Part shown: positions 1-7,275 of the stretch, piece after piece
How the letters are laid out: each line of letters begins with the position of its first letter
Position numbering within the stretch: the first letter of the stretch is position 1
Source of the DNA: Eggerthellales bacterium UBA948
GTDB taxonomy: Bacteria > Actinomycetota > Coriobacteriia > Coriobacteriales > UBA8131
Direction: 5' to 3'
Assembly (NCBI GenBank): GCA_002293265.1
Contig: DBCW01000067.1
Coordinates: forward strand, 1 to 12,263
DNA: 12,263 nucleotides
Notes under the pieces: model-generated
Told to the model about the DNA's origin: nothing
Seen by the model: the letters and a program-made list of their open reading frames with translations, nothing else
Databases searched by the model: none
Position numbers and translations under genes: made by a program

Positions 1-290
1 CTCTGCACTAAACACTAATTTAGCGCATTGTTTAGGCAGCAATTGACTAGCAGTTGGTTCTATTGCTGTCTGTGCCTCCCTAGTGACAACAGTCTTTTAC
101 CCTCAAAACTAAGCTTACCCGATCATACGTAAATGCAACCCTTTTGAGCAATATTCTCCACAACCTCAGTTTTTGTTTGCTGCCCTGTCTAACTCTGGAT
201 CTTCACTCACACAAACTGCTGAAAACCATTAATTGCGGAGACGTGCACTGCATTAGTTAACGCCAGGTAAGCCACTTTACGTGCATTTTC
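1..290. other. Intergenic stretch with no recognisable gene
   Basis: I see no open frame of gene-like length, no tRNA-like fold and no convincing terminator here. The stretch lies downstream of the minus-strand DUF3784-type gene. The only local pattern is a seven-base word, ACGTGCA, present at 241-247 and again at 279-285. That is too short and too isolated to interpret. A decayed gene fragment cannot be excluded, since short frames on the minus strand are interrupted by stops within about 30 codons. Confidence 0.5.
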
Positions 291-608
291 TTATTGCCTA
301 AACTTTGGGCTTTTGTTTATGTAGACAATCCATATAATAAGCACAACAATGGAAAGTGGGACGCTTACGTTTATTATCCAGATCAGATCAAAATAGCTGA
401 GAACGCCTATTGCCATTACCCACACCCCGGCAATAAGCAATAATTTACCCAACGAGCGACATAAAAGTTTTTCGTTCCAAGCTGCCTTCTCCTGATCTGA
501 CATTGTGTTATAGCCAGCCATAAGAAATGCGCCCCGTCCTTTTAAAAGGGGGATGCTTGATGCGATAATAATAATACCAACCACTGCAGCAATAATGAGT
601 CCAGTCAT
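291..608 (-). CDS. Small three-helix membrane protein, DUF3784-type
   Basis: A 105-residue integral membrane protein. Three hydrophobic segments are visible, at about residues 3-21, 53-72 and 75-97. Between the first two is a polar loop with the motif GAFLMAGYNTMS (26-37), followed by acidic and basic residues. This loop is typical of the DUF3784 family as I recall it; the family has no established function. The ATG at 608 is preceded by AAAGGGTG, a reasonable ribosome binding site, and by a TATAAT element about 40 bp upstream. It follows the XRE regulator gene on the same strand after 213 bp, so the two may be functionally linked but probably have separate promoters. The function is unknown. 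Identification of the family rests on motif memory, not on a search. Confidence 0.8.
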   Translation of the reverse strand: MTGLIIAAVVGIIIIASSIPLLKGRGAFLMAGYNTMSDQEKAAWNEKLLCRSLGKLLLIAGVWVMAIGVLSYFDLIWIINVSVPLSIVVLIIWIVYINKSPKFRQ

Positions 609-645
609 ACGATCACCCTTTCATTTTCAGTTTAATTGGCACAAG

Positions 646-675
646 ATTATACTCCGGTAGTTTTTCTGCGCTTAA
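646..675 (-). promoter_or_regulatory. Candidate promoter of the DUF3784-type gene
   Basis: On the minus strand a perfect TATAAT (646-651) lies about 38 bp upstream of the start codon at 608. The region 17-18 bp further upstream contains only a weak -35 match (TTAAGC). The predicted transcript would begin near 639, giving a leader of about 30 nt. The call rests mainly on the perfect -10 and the suitable distance. Confidence 0.4.
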
Positions 676-821
676 CAGATTATGGTAAGTGGTGCATTTA
701 AGATGTATTGCGCCGAACGCATAAGTAGTTGCCGGAAAACATACATAACTAATGAGAGTGGAGACAGTAAGCTAAATAAAAAGTGCCGATTAATTGCTAG
801 TGCATCAAATTGCGTTCATTC

Positions 822-1436
822 TCATCGCATCTTAGGCATCTTATCAATGTCATGCTTTATCTTCGCCAGCTCTTTGTTTAATGCTTCTACCTCTGCATCA
901 AGTTCTGCATCTAATCCCTTGGCATGCCTGACAGGCTCAATAGGCTTACTGGTCTGGCTGAATAAAACCATGAACAACCCCACTATCAACAAAACGCAAA
1001 AAAACCAAAACAGCACATCCAGGCGATATGCTTGCAAAAATGTTTGGAGATCGATCCAGACAACCTTAATCAACGAAGCTTCTTCGGTATTAGCAGAGGT
1101 GCCCATTATTGTCGAAAGGATCCATAAGGTAAGTATGCCCAGCAAGCCCACACCAATAAGACAGTAAGAAGCGACTCTCAATCTGCTTTTATTGCTGCCA
1201 TCCGCAGGTCTATTAAACCCCGGCGCGTCCTCGTCACTTTGCAAATCATCATCTAGCAGATAGTCTGTTGAAACCCCAAATAGCTTACTTAATTGCACAA
1301 CGTTTTCGGTATCGGGCGTAGTCACGCCAAGCTCCCATTTGGAGATTGCTTGCCTTGAGACGGTAAGTTTGGAAGCCAACTCCTCTTGTGATAATCCGTT
1401 GCGCTTTCTTAGCTGATAGATCTTTTCGCCTAGCAT
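822..1436 (-). CDS. XRE-family regulator with two transmembrane helices
   Basis: A 204-residue protein combining a DNA-binding and a membrane part. Residues 5-60 form an HTH_3/Cro-CI domain, including [20 protein letters not shown], the classic turn and recognition-helix pattern. A short acidic linker (62-70) follows. Then come two hydrophobic helices (about 88-112 and 139-161) and a charged, probably coiled-coil tail (172-200). The architecture implies a membrane-tethered transcription factor that could relay an envelope or small-molecule signal. I chose the ATG at 1436 because a strong AAAGGAGG lies just upstream and a candidate promoter would start transcription near 1454; the ATG at 1457 would then precede the transcript. 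It is divergent from the metal-transport pair at 1724 and upstream of the DUF3784-type gene. Its targets are not visible; autoregulation would be typical. Confidence 0.88.
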   Translation of the reverse strand: MLGEKIYQLRKRNGLSQEELASKLTVSRQAISKWELGVTTPDTENVVQLSKLFGVSTDYLLDDDLQSDEDAPGFNRPADGSNKSRLRVASYCLIGVGLLGILTLWILSTIMGTSANTEEASLIKVVWIDLQTFLQAYRLDVLFWFFCVLLIVGLFMVLFSQTSKPIEPVRHAKGLDAELDAEVEALNKELAKIKHDIDKMPKMR

Positions 1437-1460
1437 CTTGCCTCCTTTGAATTGCATCAG

Positions 1461-1488
1461 ATTATCACTGCTTTGGTAGGTGAGTCCA
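1461..1488 (-). promoter_or_regulatory. Candidate promoter of the XRE regulator
   Basis: Minus-strand TGGACT (1483-1488, four of six to TTGACA), a 16-bp spacer and GATAAT (1461-1466, five of six to TATAAT). Transcription would begin near 1454, leaving a leader of about 18 nt that holds the AAAGGAGG ribosome binding site. This supports the ATG at 1436 as the start. Confidence 0.45.
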
Positions 1489-1624
1489 CCGTATTTGGCT
1501 TGAAGATCCGCAATTACAGGTTGCGTACGGATTTATGGTTCTTTTTAAAATCGAATACTATCTCTAGAAATACTCTTTACTTGTGAATCTTTGCATGTTA
1601 GCATCAGTGTTATACAGCTCTAAC

Positions 1625-1654
1625 TTGTGTGCAAGATAATTGGGAGACTCTAAT
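1625..1654 (+). promoter_or_regulatory. Candidate promoter of the metal-transport pair
   Basis: TTGTGT (1625-1630), an 18-bp spacer and TCTAAT (1649-1654, five of six to TATAAT). Transcription would start near 1661, about 63 nt before the start codon at 1724. A 7-bp inverted repeat lies directly downstream (1662-1690). The -35 is only a half match, so this is tentative. Confidence 0.35.
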
Positions 1655-1661
1655 GGCCATT

Positions 1662-1690
1662 TAGTTCTCTGAGCGCATTTGTTAGAACTA
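1662..1690. repeat. Inverted repeat TAGTTCT-N15-AGAACTA, possible operator
   Basis: TAGTTCT at 1662-1668 and AGAACTA at 1684-1690 are perfect inverted copies whose centres are 22 bp apart, two DNA helical turns. They lie in the predicted 5' leader, just after the candidate transcription start of the metal-transport pair. This could be a dimer-binding operator or an mRNA hairpin with a 15-nt loop. A 7-bp repeat in AT-rich DNA can also arise by chance. Confidence 0.3.
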
Positions 1691-1723
1691 TAACCAATAC
1701 AAAACAGAAGAGAGGAAGTCGCA

Positions 1724-2005
1724 ATGCAATCTGGTGCAAAAAGTGGGTTACTTGTAGGCTTGGGGGTTCTGGTAGGATCGTTGGGTTTAAGAGCTTTGAC
1801 GAGTAATACGGCCAAGAAGGTCTATGTGCAAGGCGTAGCCAAAGGGCTCCAGGCAAAGTCGGCTTATGAAAACATTGTCGAGCAGGCAAAAGCGCAAGTA
1901 GACGACATCGTTGCTGAGGCAAAATATATAAACTCAACTGATGCTGAGTGCACTTGCGCTGCTGAAGCAACAGAGGAAACTCCCAAAAAGACAAAAAAGG
2001 CATAG
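1724..2005 (+). CDS. Small single-helix membrane protein paired with metal ATPase (PacL/DUF6110-like)
   Basis: A 93-residue protein with one glycine-rich hydrophobic segment (about 6-26), a long charged amphipathic helix (30-70) and a C-terminal tail bearing Cys76-Thr-Cys78 among acidic residues, ending in a lysine-rich stretch. The layout (short N-terminus, one membrane helix, soluble helix, metal-ligand tail) and the position directly upstream of a P1B ATPase match DUF1490/PacL proteins of mycobacteria. PacL1 binds Zn through its tail and clusters the efflux pump CtpC. I think this one belongs to the related DUF6110 group. The inferred role is a scaffold or metallochaperone for the ATPase at 2020. 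The start has AGAGGA eight bases upstream. The stop is 14 bp before the ATPase start. The family match is from memory; the metal ligand role is inferred. Confidence 0.8.
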   Translation: MQSGAKSGLLVGLGVLVGSLGLRALTSNTAKKVYVQGVAKGLQAKSAYENIVEQAKAQVDDIVAEAKYINSTDAECTCAAEATEETPKKTKKA

Positions 2006-2019
2006 CGCCGACATTAAAG

Positions 2020-4101
2020 ATGAAATACACAATCGAAAAAGAGTTGCCCGGGCGGCTAAGGATTGTGCTTGCAGGCATTGTTCCTAAGCGCGATTTGGAT
2101 GCCTTTAACAAGGTGTTATGCGACGGTCCAAACGTGGAAAAAGTAAGGATATATCCGCGTATTGGCAGTGTTGCTGTCACATATACTCCCGGCGCAAAAA
2201 ACAAAAAAGCGTTGCTTTCATATTTAAGCTCTATCAACGCTAATACTATTGATCAGGCTCGAAACGACTACACATTCGCGTTAGCTCCGCGCGCCAACGA
2301 TCTGTTCATGGACATAGCTGTTCTTGTAGGTGCTTACTTTGCCAAACGATGGTTTTTGCCAACCCCAATTGCAACACTGTGGTCGCTTTGGCGATACCGA
2401 AAGTTCCTCTTTCAGGGCATCAAGTCATTGCTAAAGCCAAAACTTGATGTCCCTGTATTAGACGCGTCAGCAATCGCGATGTCTTTCATAACAGGCGACC
2501 CAAAGACCGCCAGCCAATCGATGTTTTTGCTGGAACTTGGTGAGACCATGCAGGAGTATACGCGCATACGTTCCGAGAACGAATTGCTGTATTCGCTGCT
2601 CCACATTCCTGAGACTGCCCAAATGATATTTGGAATTGAGGAAAAAACCGTACCAAGCGCTGACCTAAAAGACGGTGACTTGATTGTTGTACGCACCGGC
2701 ATGCCCATAAGCGTGGATGGCACGATTGAAAGTGGCATAGCTCAAGTTAACCAATCCTCGCTTACCGGAGAGTCTCTTAGTATTGAGCGTACGACTGGCG
2801 ATGACGTTTTTGCAGGTACAGCCGTTGAGGATGGCGAGATATTCATTCGCGTGCGCTCAACTGTTAGTGAGACTAAGGTTCGCTCAATCGTGAATATGGT
2901 CGAACAGTCCGAAAGTCAAAAGGCGCCCACACAAGAACGCATGGAGCGCTTGGCGGACAAAATCGTGCCGTGGAACTTCCTGTTGGCCGGTGCCGTGGCG
3001 CTTATCACCCGAGATATTACCAAGGTGTCAGCCGCTTTGATGGTCGATTACTCATGCGCGCTCAAACTTACAGGCTCAATTGCGGTGCTCACTGCCATGA
3101 ATCAAAGCGCTCGCGATGGTCTTACCGTTAAAGGCTCAAAGCATTTCGAGACCATGGCTGCTGCTGATACGATCATCTTCGACAAGACGGGCACGCTCAC
3201 AGAGTCAATGCCTCAACTGGCTAAAATCATGCCCATAGACACTACCTGGCGCAAAAACGAGATACTGCGCTTTGCGGCTTGCCTTGAAGAGCACTTCCCC
3301 CACCCTGTAGCTCGCGCTGTTGTGCGAGCAGCGCTGGAGAAGAATCTCAGGCATCGCGAAAGACACGCCGAGGTAGAATACCTGGTAGCACATGGCATAG
3401 CGTCTTCCTTTGAGGGCAAACGCGCAATCATCGGCTCCGAGCACTTTGTTATCGAAGACGAAGGCGTGGTTATCAACAAACAAGACAAAGCCAATATCGA
3501 TGCCGAGATGGAAGGGCTCTCCCCTCTCTATCTGGCAATAAACGGAGTGTTAGTAGGAGTATTGGGAATCAGCGACCCACTCAAAAAAGACATTGCCACA
3601 GACATCAAAACACTGCGAGATTTGGGCTTTAAGCGAGTGGTCATGCTTACCGGCGACAACGAGCGCACGGCAAAAAAGATCGCAAGTGAAGCCGGTATTA
3701 CAGAGTTTCACGCCAACTTACTACCGGAGCAAAAATACAATTATGTGGAGAAGCTGCGCAGCGAAGGCTGCAAAATCGTCATGGTGGGCGACGGCGTAAA
3801 CGATTCGCCGGCACTCTCATTAGCTGATGTTGGCATTGCCATGGGGCAAGGCACAGCCATTGCCAAAGAGGTCGCCGACGTTACTTTGTCCGGAGGCAGT
3901 TTAAGCTCGCTGGTACGCTTTCGCACAATAAGCACAGAGCTCATGAAGCGTTTAAACTCATGTTACGCGCAGATAATAGGTACCAATTCCGCACTATTAG
4001 CCGCCGGCATTAGCGGCATCATGACTCCGCAGACATCGTCGCTGATACACAACGCTTCAACGATCGCGTTCAGCATGCGAAGCGCCAGAAGTTATAGGTA
4101 A
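2020..4101 (+). CDS. Heavy-metal-translocating P1B-type ATPase (CtpC-like)
   Basis: A 693-residue membrane pump that should couple ATP hydrolysis to export of a transition metal. Residues 1-75 look like a degenerate metal-binding (HMA-like) domain with no CxxC. Membrane segments follow near 95-170. The actuator loop has TGES (249-252), and further membrane segments lie near 316-360. Tyr344-Ser345-Cys346 occupies the position of the usual Cys-Pro-Cys. The phosphorylation motif is DKTGT (Asp388), the P1B His-Pro pair is His428-Pro429, and the nucleotide and hinge motifs are TGDN (544-547) and GDGVNDSP (590-597). A final hydrophobic pair lies near 650-685. There is no good ribosome binding site, so translation is probably coupled to the upstream gene. 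The substrate is unknown; Zn or Mn would fit CtpC-type pumps. Confidence 0.92.
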   Translation: MKYTIEKELPGRLRIVLAGIVPKRDLDAFNKVLCDGPNVEKVRIYPRIGSVAVTYTPGAKNKKALLSYLSSINANTIDQARNDYTFALAPRANDLFMDIAVLVGAYFAKRWFLPTPIATLWSLWRYRKFLFQGIKSLLKPKLDVPVLDASAIAMSFITGDPKTASQSMFLLELGETMQEYTRIRSENELLYSLLHIPETAQMIFGIEEKTVPSADLKDGDLIVVRTGMPISVDGTIESGIAQVNQSSLTGESLSIERTTGDDVFAGTAVEDGEIFIRVRSTVSETKVRSIVNMVEQSESQKAPTQERMERLADKIVPWNFLLAGAVALITRDITKVSAALMVDYSCALKLTGSIAVLTAMNQSARDGLTVKGSKHFETMAAADTIIFDKTGTLTESMPQLAKIMPIDTTWRKNEILRFAACLEEHFPHPVARAVVRAALEKNLRHRERHAEVEYLVAHGIASSFEGKRAIIGSEHFVIEDEGVVINKQDKANIDAEMEGLSPLYLAINGVLVGVLGISDPLKKDIATDIKTLRDLGFKRVVMLTGDNERTAKKIASEAGITEFHANLLPEQKYNYVEKLRSEGCKIVMVGDGVNDSPALSLADVGIAMGQGTAIAKEVADVTLSGGSLSSLVRFRTISTELMKRLNSCYAQIIGTNSALLAAGISGIMTPQTSSLIHNASTIAFSMRSARSYR

Positions 4102-4132
4102 ACCGCAAACTACCCCCTGGTTAGTTTGCGGT
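4102..4132. terminator. Perfect 11-bp hairpin at the convergent gene junction
   Basis: Bases 4102-4112 pair perfectly with 4122-4132 around a 9-nt loop. The hairpin begins at the base after the ATPase stop codon and extends into the last codons and stop of ettA on the opposite strand. The symmetry would serve transcripts from both directions. No T-tract follows on either strand, so intrinsic termination may be weak or Rho-assisted, or the fold may protect 3' ends. Confidence 0.55.
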
Positions 4133-5789
4133 GTAGTCTGTGAGGTTTTGCGGCTTCCGGACCCAGTCGCTCCAGACGATTTGCTTGGTAGGCTTCAAAG
4201 TTGCCCTCAAACCAGTACCAGTTTCCCGGGTTCTCGTCACTTCCTTCCCAAGCTAATATGTGGGTGGCAACGCGATCTAAGAACCAGCGGTCGTGGCTTA
4301 CGATCACCGAGCATCCCGGGAACTCCAGCAGCGCCTCTTCCAAAGAAGAGAGTGTCTCAACATCCAAGTCATTTGTTGGCTCGTCTAAAAGCAAGAGGTT
4401 TCCGCCCTGCTTTAGCGTGAGCGCCAAGTTGAGACGGTTTCGCTCGCCGCCCGAGAGCACACCGGCAAGTTTTTGCTGGTCAGAACCTTTAAAACCAAAT
4501 GCTGCAACATACGCACGACTGGGAACTTCGGTCTCACCAACGCGCATGAAGTCGTTGCCGTCTGATACAACTTCCCACAAGCTCTTCTTGGGGTCGATGC
4601 CCGCCCGCCCTTGATCAACATACGACAACGCCACAGACTCGCCTATCTCAAGCGTGCCGCCGCTCAAAGGTTCCAGCCCCATGATCATCTTAAACAGCGT
4701 AGTCTTACCAACGCCGTTTGGACCGATAATGCCTACAATGCCGCCCTGCGGCAGTGCAAACGACAGATCATCGATAAGCACGCGATCACCAAAAGCCTTA
4801 TGTATATGATCGGCAACGATAACCTTAGCTCCTAGGCGAGGACCTACCGGTATATGGATTTCAGAGAAGTCAACTTTCTTAGCTGCACGCGCCTCGGCTT
4901 CCATCTGCGCAAAGCGCTCTAAACGCGCCTTTCCTTTTGCCTGGCGAGCCTTTTGCGAACTGCGCACCCACTCTAACTCGGCTTGCATACGCTTGGCAAG
5001 CTTAGCCTGCTGCTGCCCTTGTGCCTCCAAACGCTTGGCCTTGGTATCCAAATATGTGGAGTAGTTGCCCTTGTATGGATATAGATGACCGCGATCAACT
5101 TCGCATATCCACTCGGCTACGTTATCCAAAAAGTAGCGGTCGTGGGTAACTGCCAGCACGGCACCGCTATAGGTGCTCAAAAAGTGCTCCAGCCAAAGCA
5201 CAGACTCGGCATCGAGGTGGTTAGTAGGCTCGTCCAGCAACAATAGATCCGGAGCCTCTAACAGCAAACGGCATAAAGCAACACGACGACGCTCTCCACC
5301 GGATAAGATCGATACCGGGGCATCCGGATCGGGGCACTGCAAGGCATCCATAGCTTGAGAGAGTTGACTGTCTAAATCCCAGCCATCAGCTGCATCGATA
5401 TCTGTTTGCAGTTTGCCCATTTCATCCATCAGCTTGTCAAAATCAGCATCGGGAGATGCCATTTCCTCGCCGATTTGATTAAAGCGCTCGATCTTTGCTA
5501 ATAGCTTGCCAAAGGCTTGCTGAATATTCTCAAGAACGGTCTTGTCTTCATCAAGCGCAGGCTCTTGCTCCAGCAAGCCAACGGTGTAGCCGGGAGTTAA
5601 CCTAGCCTCACCATTGCTCACGTCTTCAAAACCGGCCATAAGCCTAAGCAGTGTAGATTTACCCATGCCGTTGGGGCCCACTACGCCTATCTTGGCGCCG
5701 GGATAAAACGAGAGCGAGACATCGTCGAGAATCACTTTGTCACCGTGAGCTTTGCGTGCTTGATACATTTGGTAAATAAATTCAGCCAT
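4110..5789 (-). CDS. ettA: EttA, energy-dependent translational throttle ABC-F ATPase
   Basis: A 559-residue ABC-F protein with no membrane domain. EttA binds the ribosomal E site and, according to the ATP/ADP ratio, gates the first steps of elongation. The first ATPase domain has Walker A GPNGMGKST (38-46), signature LSGGE (162-166) and Walker B LLLLDEPTNHLD (182-193). A basic, charged linker spans about 245-310. The second domain has GPNGVGKTT (356-364), LSGGERNRLNLA (445-456) and LLLLDEPTNDLD (465-476). The end, AAKPHR...KLTRG, is the usual EttA C-terminus. I start at MAEFIY (ATG at 5789), the conserved EttA beginning, with AGGA eight bases upstream. An in-frame extension of 38 codons to 5903 is possible but overlaps the chaperone gene and looks non-conserved. 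The Met in the first P-loop (GPNGMGKS) is a mild oddity. Confidence 0.95.
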   Translation of the reverse strand: MAEFIYQMYQARKAHGDKVILDDVSLSFYPGAKIGVVGPNGMGKSTLLRLMAGFEDVSNGEARLTPGYTVGLLEQEPALDEDKTVLENIQQAFGKLLAKIERFNQIGEEMASPDADFDKLMDEMGKLQTDIDAADGWDLDSQLSQAMDALQCPDPDAPVSILSGGERRRVALCRLLLEAPDLLLLDEPTNHLDAESVLWLEHFLSTYSGAVLAVTHDRYFLDNVAEWICEVDRGHLYPYKGNYSTYLDTKAKRLEAQGQQQAKLAKRMQAELEWVRSSQKARQAKGKARLERFAQMEAEARAAKKVDFSEIHIPVGPRLGAKVIVADHIHKAFGDRVLIDDLSFALPQGGIVGIIGPNGVGKTTLFKMIMGLEPLSGGTLEIGESVALSYVDQGRAGIDPKKSLWEVVSDGNDFMRVGETEVPSRAYVAAFGFKGSDQQKLAGVLSGGERNRLNLALTLKQGGNLLLLDEPTNDLDVETLSSLEEALLEFPGCSVIVSHDRWFLDRVATHILAWEGSDENPGNWYWFEGNFEAYQANRLERLGPEAAKPHRLHRKLTRG

Positions 5790-5859
5790 ATCCTCTGTCC
5801 TGAGTCTAATTAGTTTTTGTGGGGTATCATTGTCGCATGAATGGCTGAAAAATAGTGCG

Positions 5860-6549
5860 TCATATTGAGCGCAGCGCCCGTGCATCCTCTGCAAGAAATA
5901 CATGCAATAGATTTGCCATCTGCGGATACATCAGCATAGACTCAGATTTTTGTATGTCTTTAGCAAATTGGCTCACCCAGGTTAGCAGGTGCTCTTCCAA
6001 AAAAAGCAGCTGCGATTTGACCAAATCAGAAATTTGCTCGCCGGAGTCTTTGCCGCTCTCAAACAGCTCTCGCATCTCGTCGGCCATTAAAAACATAAAA
6101 TCCAACTCGGTGGATAGATGATCGTCTGCCTCATTAGGGTATCCACTCGGCAGCAATCCGCGCTTTAGATAAGCCTCTCTGACAGCAAGAGTGTCGGCGT
6201 TAAAAAGCAACCTTTCCTTGGATTTATACACCGACTCCCACGGTGGAGCAGGCAAACTTTGAGGGCCTATAAATAGCCGCGTGTACTCGTTTTTTATCCT
6301 ATCAAGCAGATGATCTGCATCGTCTTCAAACATCTGCTTTAGCTTTGACATGAAGCCTAGTTCTCCGCAAGCAGCTTCTCTATCACACCCAAACGCAAGC
6401 AAAACATGCTCCAAGGCCATATAAGTTCCATCACTGAGCACTGCTGCAAGCAGCTCTGCATTTGGCTCGCTTCCATATAGCGCTTTCATCAGCTGATATA
6501 AGTAGCATCTAAGCACATGCATCTCGCTGGTCTCAACACTTGCATCCAT
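5860..6549 (-). CDS. TorD/DmsD-family molybdoenzyme maturation chaperone
   Basis: A 229-residue, mostly helical cytoplasmic protein. It carries the TorD-family core: EYTRLFIGP, a proline-rich PAPPWESVY, and further on EADDHLSTELDFMFLMADE. Chaperones of this family bind the twin-arginine leader and the apo form of the molybdenum subunit, delaying export until cofactors are inserted. The client is presumably the catalytic subunit encoded upstream at 7276-9900. I prefer the ATG at 6549, with GGAGAG upstream. An in-frame TTG at 6570 would add seven residues, but its ribosome binding region would lie inside the hairpin at 6575-6610. The gap to the ferredoxin gene is 91 bp and contains that hairpin; ettA begins 70 bp downstream. 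The family is clear; the exact start is less so. Confidence 0.9.
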   Translation of the reverse strand: MDASVETSEMHVLRCYLYQLMKALYGSEPNAELLAAVLSDGTYMALEHVLLAFGCDREAACGELGFMSKLKQMFEDDADHLLDRIKNEYTRLFIGPQSLPAPPWESVYKSKERLLFNADTLAVREAYLKRGLLPSGYPNEADDHLSTELDFMFLMADEMRELFESGKDSGEQISDLVKSQLLFLEEHLLTWVSQFAKDIQKSESMLMYPQMANLLHVFLAEDARALRSI

Positions 6550-6574
6550 CTTTATCTCACTCTCCGACAAATCT

Positions 6575-6610
6575 GCCCTATCGCCGCCGGATTTACAGCA
6601 GCGATAGGGC
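6575..6610 (-). terminator. 10-bp hairpin between the ferredoxin and chaperone genes
   Basis: GCCCTATCGC (6575-6584) pairs perfectly with GCGATAGGGC (6601-6610), and after one mismatch two more pairs can form inside. On the minus strand it follows the ferredoxin gene by about 30 nt and precedes the chaperone gene. No run of T follows, so it is more likely an attenuating, processing or mRNA-stabilising stem than a full terminator. Confidence 0.45.
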
Positions 6611-6640
6611 TTCGCACTCGCATTTAACTCAAACGTAAAA

Positions 6641-7261
6641 TTACGCGATCTCTTCTTTTGGATTCATAACGCGCACCTTATCGCCGTCTTTAGCAAGCCT
6701 TGACGGTGTGATGACGATTGATGGATTTGTTTTTGCCGATGAAGCCAAGGGCTCGATATCGCGCACTGAACCGTACTTGGCTTGCAACTCTGACAGCTCG
6801 CCAAAGTGCAGACAACGCATCAAACATGCATCAACACAGGCAGGATTCTCGCCATTATCCAAGCGATCCATGCAGAAGTTGCACTTGCCCATATGTTGCT
6901 TTTCGGTGTTGAGCTTAGGCGCTTGATAAGGACAAGATGATGCGCATGTTCCGCAGCCGATACAAACATCGCTGTCCACAAACGTGATTCCGTCTTCGCG
7001 TTTTTGATGCGCACCGGTTGGACAAACGCGCACGCACTCCGGTTTTTCGCAGTGGTTGCACGAGTATGAAAGGCTATAAACATAGATGTTCTCAGGGCTT
7101 GCAACGCCCTCTTTCTCGCCCCATGTTCCGCTCTCACACTCATAAACTCTGCGATACTTTAGTCCTACAAGCGTGTCGTTTTTATCTTTACATGCTGCTA
7201 TGCAAGTCTTGCATGACGCACAGTTGTTCACATCAATATAAAAGCCATATTGTTTGACCAT
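6641..7261 (-). CDS. DmsB-like electron-transfer subunit with four [4Fe-4S] clusters
   Basis: A 206-residue ferredoxin-type subunit that wires electrons to the molybdenum catalytic subunit. Sixteen cysteines fall in four groups: 14/17/20/24, 68/71/76/80, 100/103/106/110 and 127/130/142/146. This is the four-cluster pattern of DmsB, PsrB and NrfC-like proteins. It has no signal peptide, as expected for a partner co-exported with a Tat-bearing subunit. The ATG at 7261 follows AAAGGAG, whose first As belong to the stop codon of the catalytic-subunit gene 14 bp away, so translation is probably coupled. No gene for a DmsC-type membrane anchor follows; the next gene is the chaperone. Family assignment is firm, while the electron donor is not visible in the window. 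Confidence 0.94.
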   Translation of the reverse strand: MVKQYGFYIDVNNCASCKTCIAACKDKNDTLVGLKYRRVYECESGTWGEKEGVASPENIYVYSLSYSCNHCEKPECVRVCPTGAHQKREDGITFVDSDVCIGCGTCASSCPYQAPKLNTEKQHMGKCNFCMDRLDNGENPACVDACLMRCLHFGELSELQAKYGSVRDIEPLASSAKTNPSIVITPSRLAKDGDKVRVMNPKEEIA

Positions 7262-7275
7262 GATCGGTGTCTCCT

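Noticed and set aside
241..285. Two copies of ACGTGCA near the left end
   Set aside because: Seven bases, only two copies, 38-bp spacing, no partner element; likely chance.
682..1167. Plus-strand frame of 161 codons
   Set aside because: Mostly antisense to the XRE regulator; its sequence is low-complexity serine and asparagine rich with no family resemblance.
1437..1457. Start of the XRE regulator at the ATG at 1457
   Set aside because: The seven extra residues are encoded by the strong AAAGGAGG site for the ATG at 1436, and the predicted transcript starts near 1454.
5790..5903. 38-codon N-terminal extension of ettA
   Set aside because: EttA proteins begin at MAEFIY; the extension overlaps the chaperone gene, has no EttA-like sequence, and a ribosome binding site precedes the ATG at 5789.
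6550..6570. TTG start of the chaperone at 6570
   Set aside because: Its ribosome binding region falls within a stable hairpin; the ATG at 6549 has a better site. It cannot be fully excluded.
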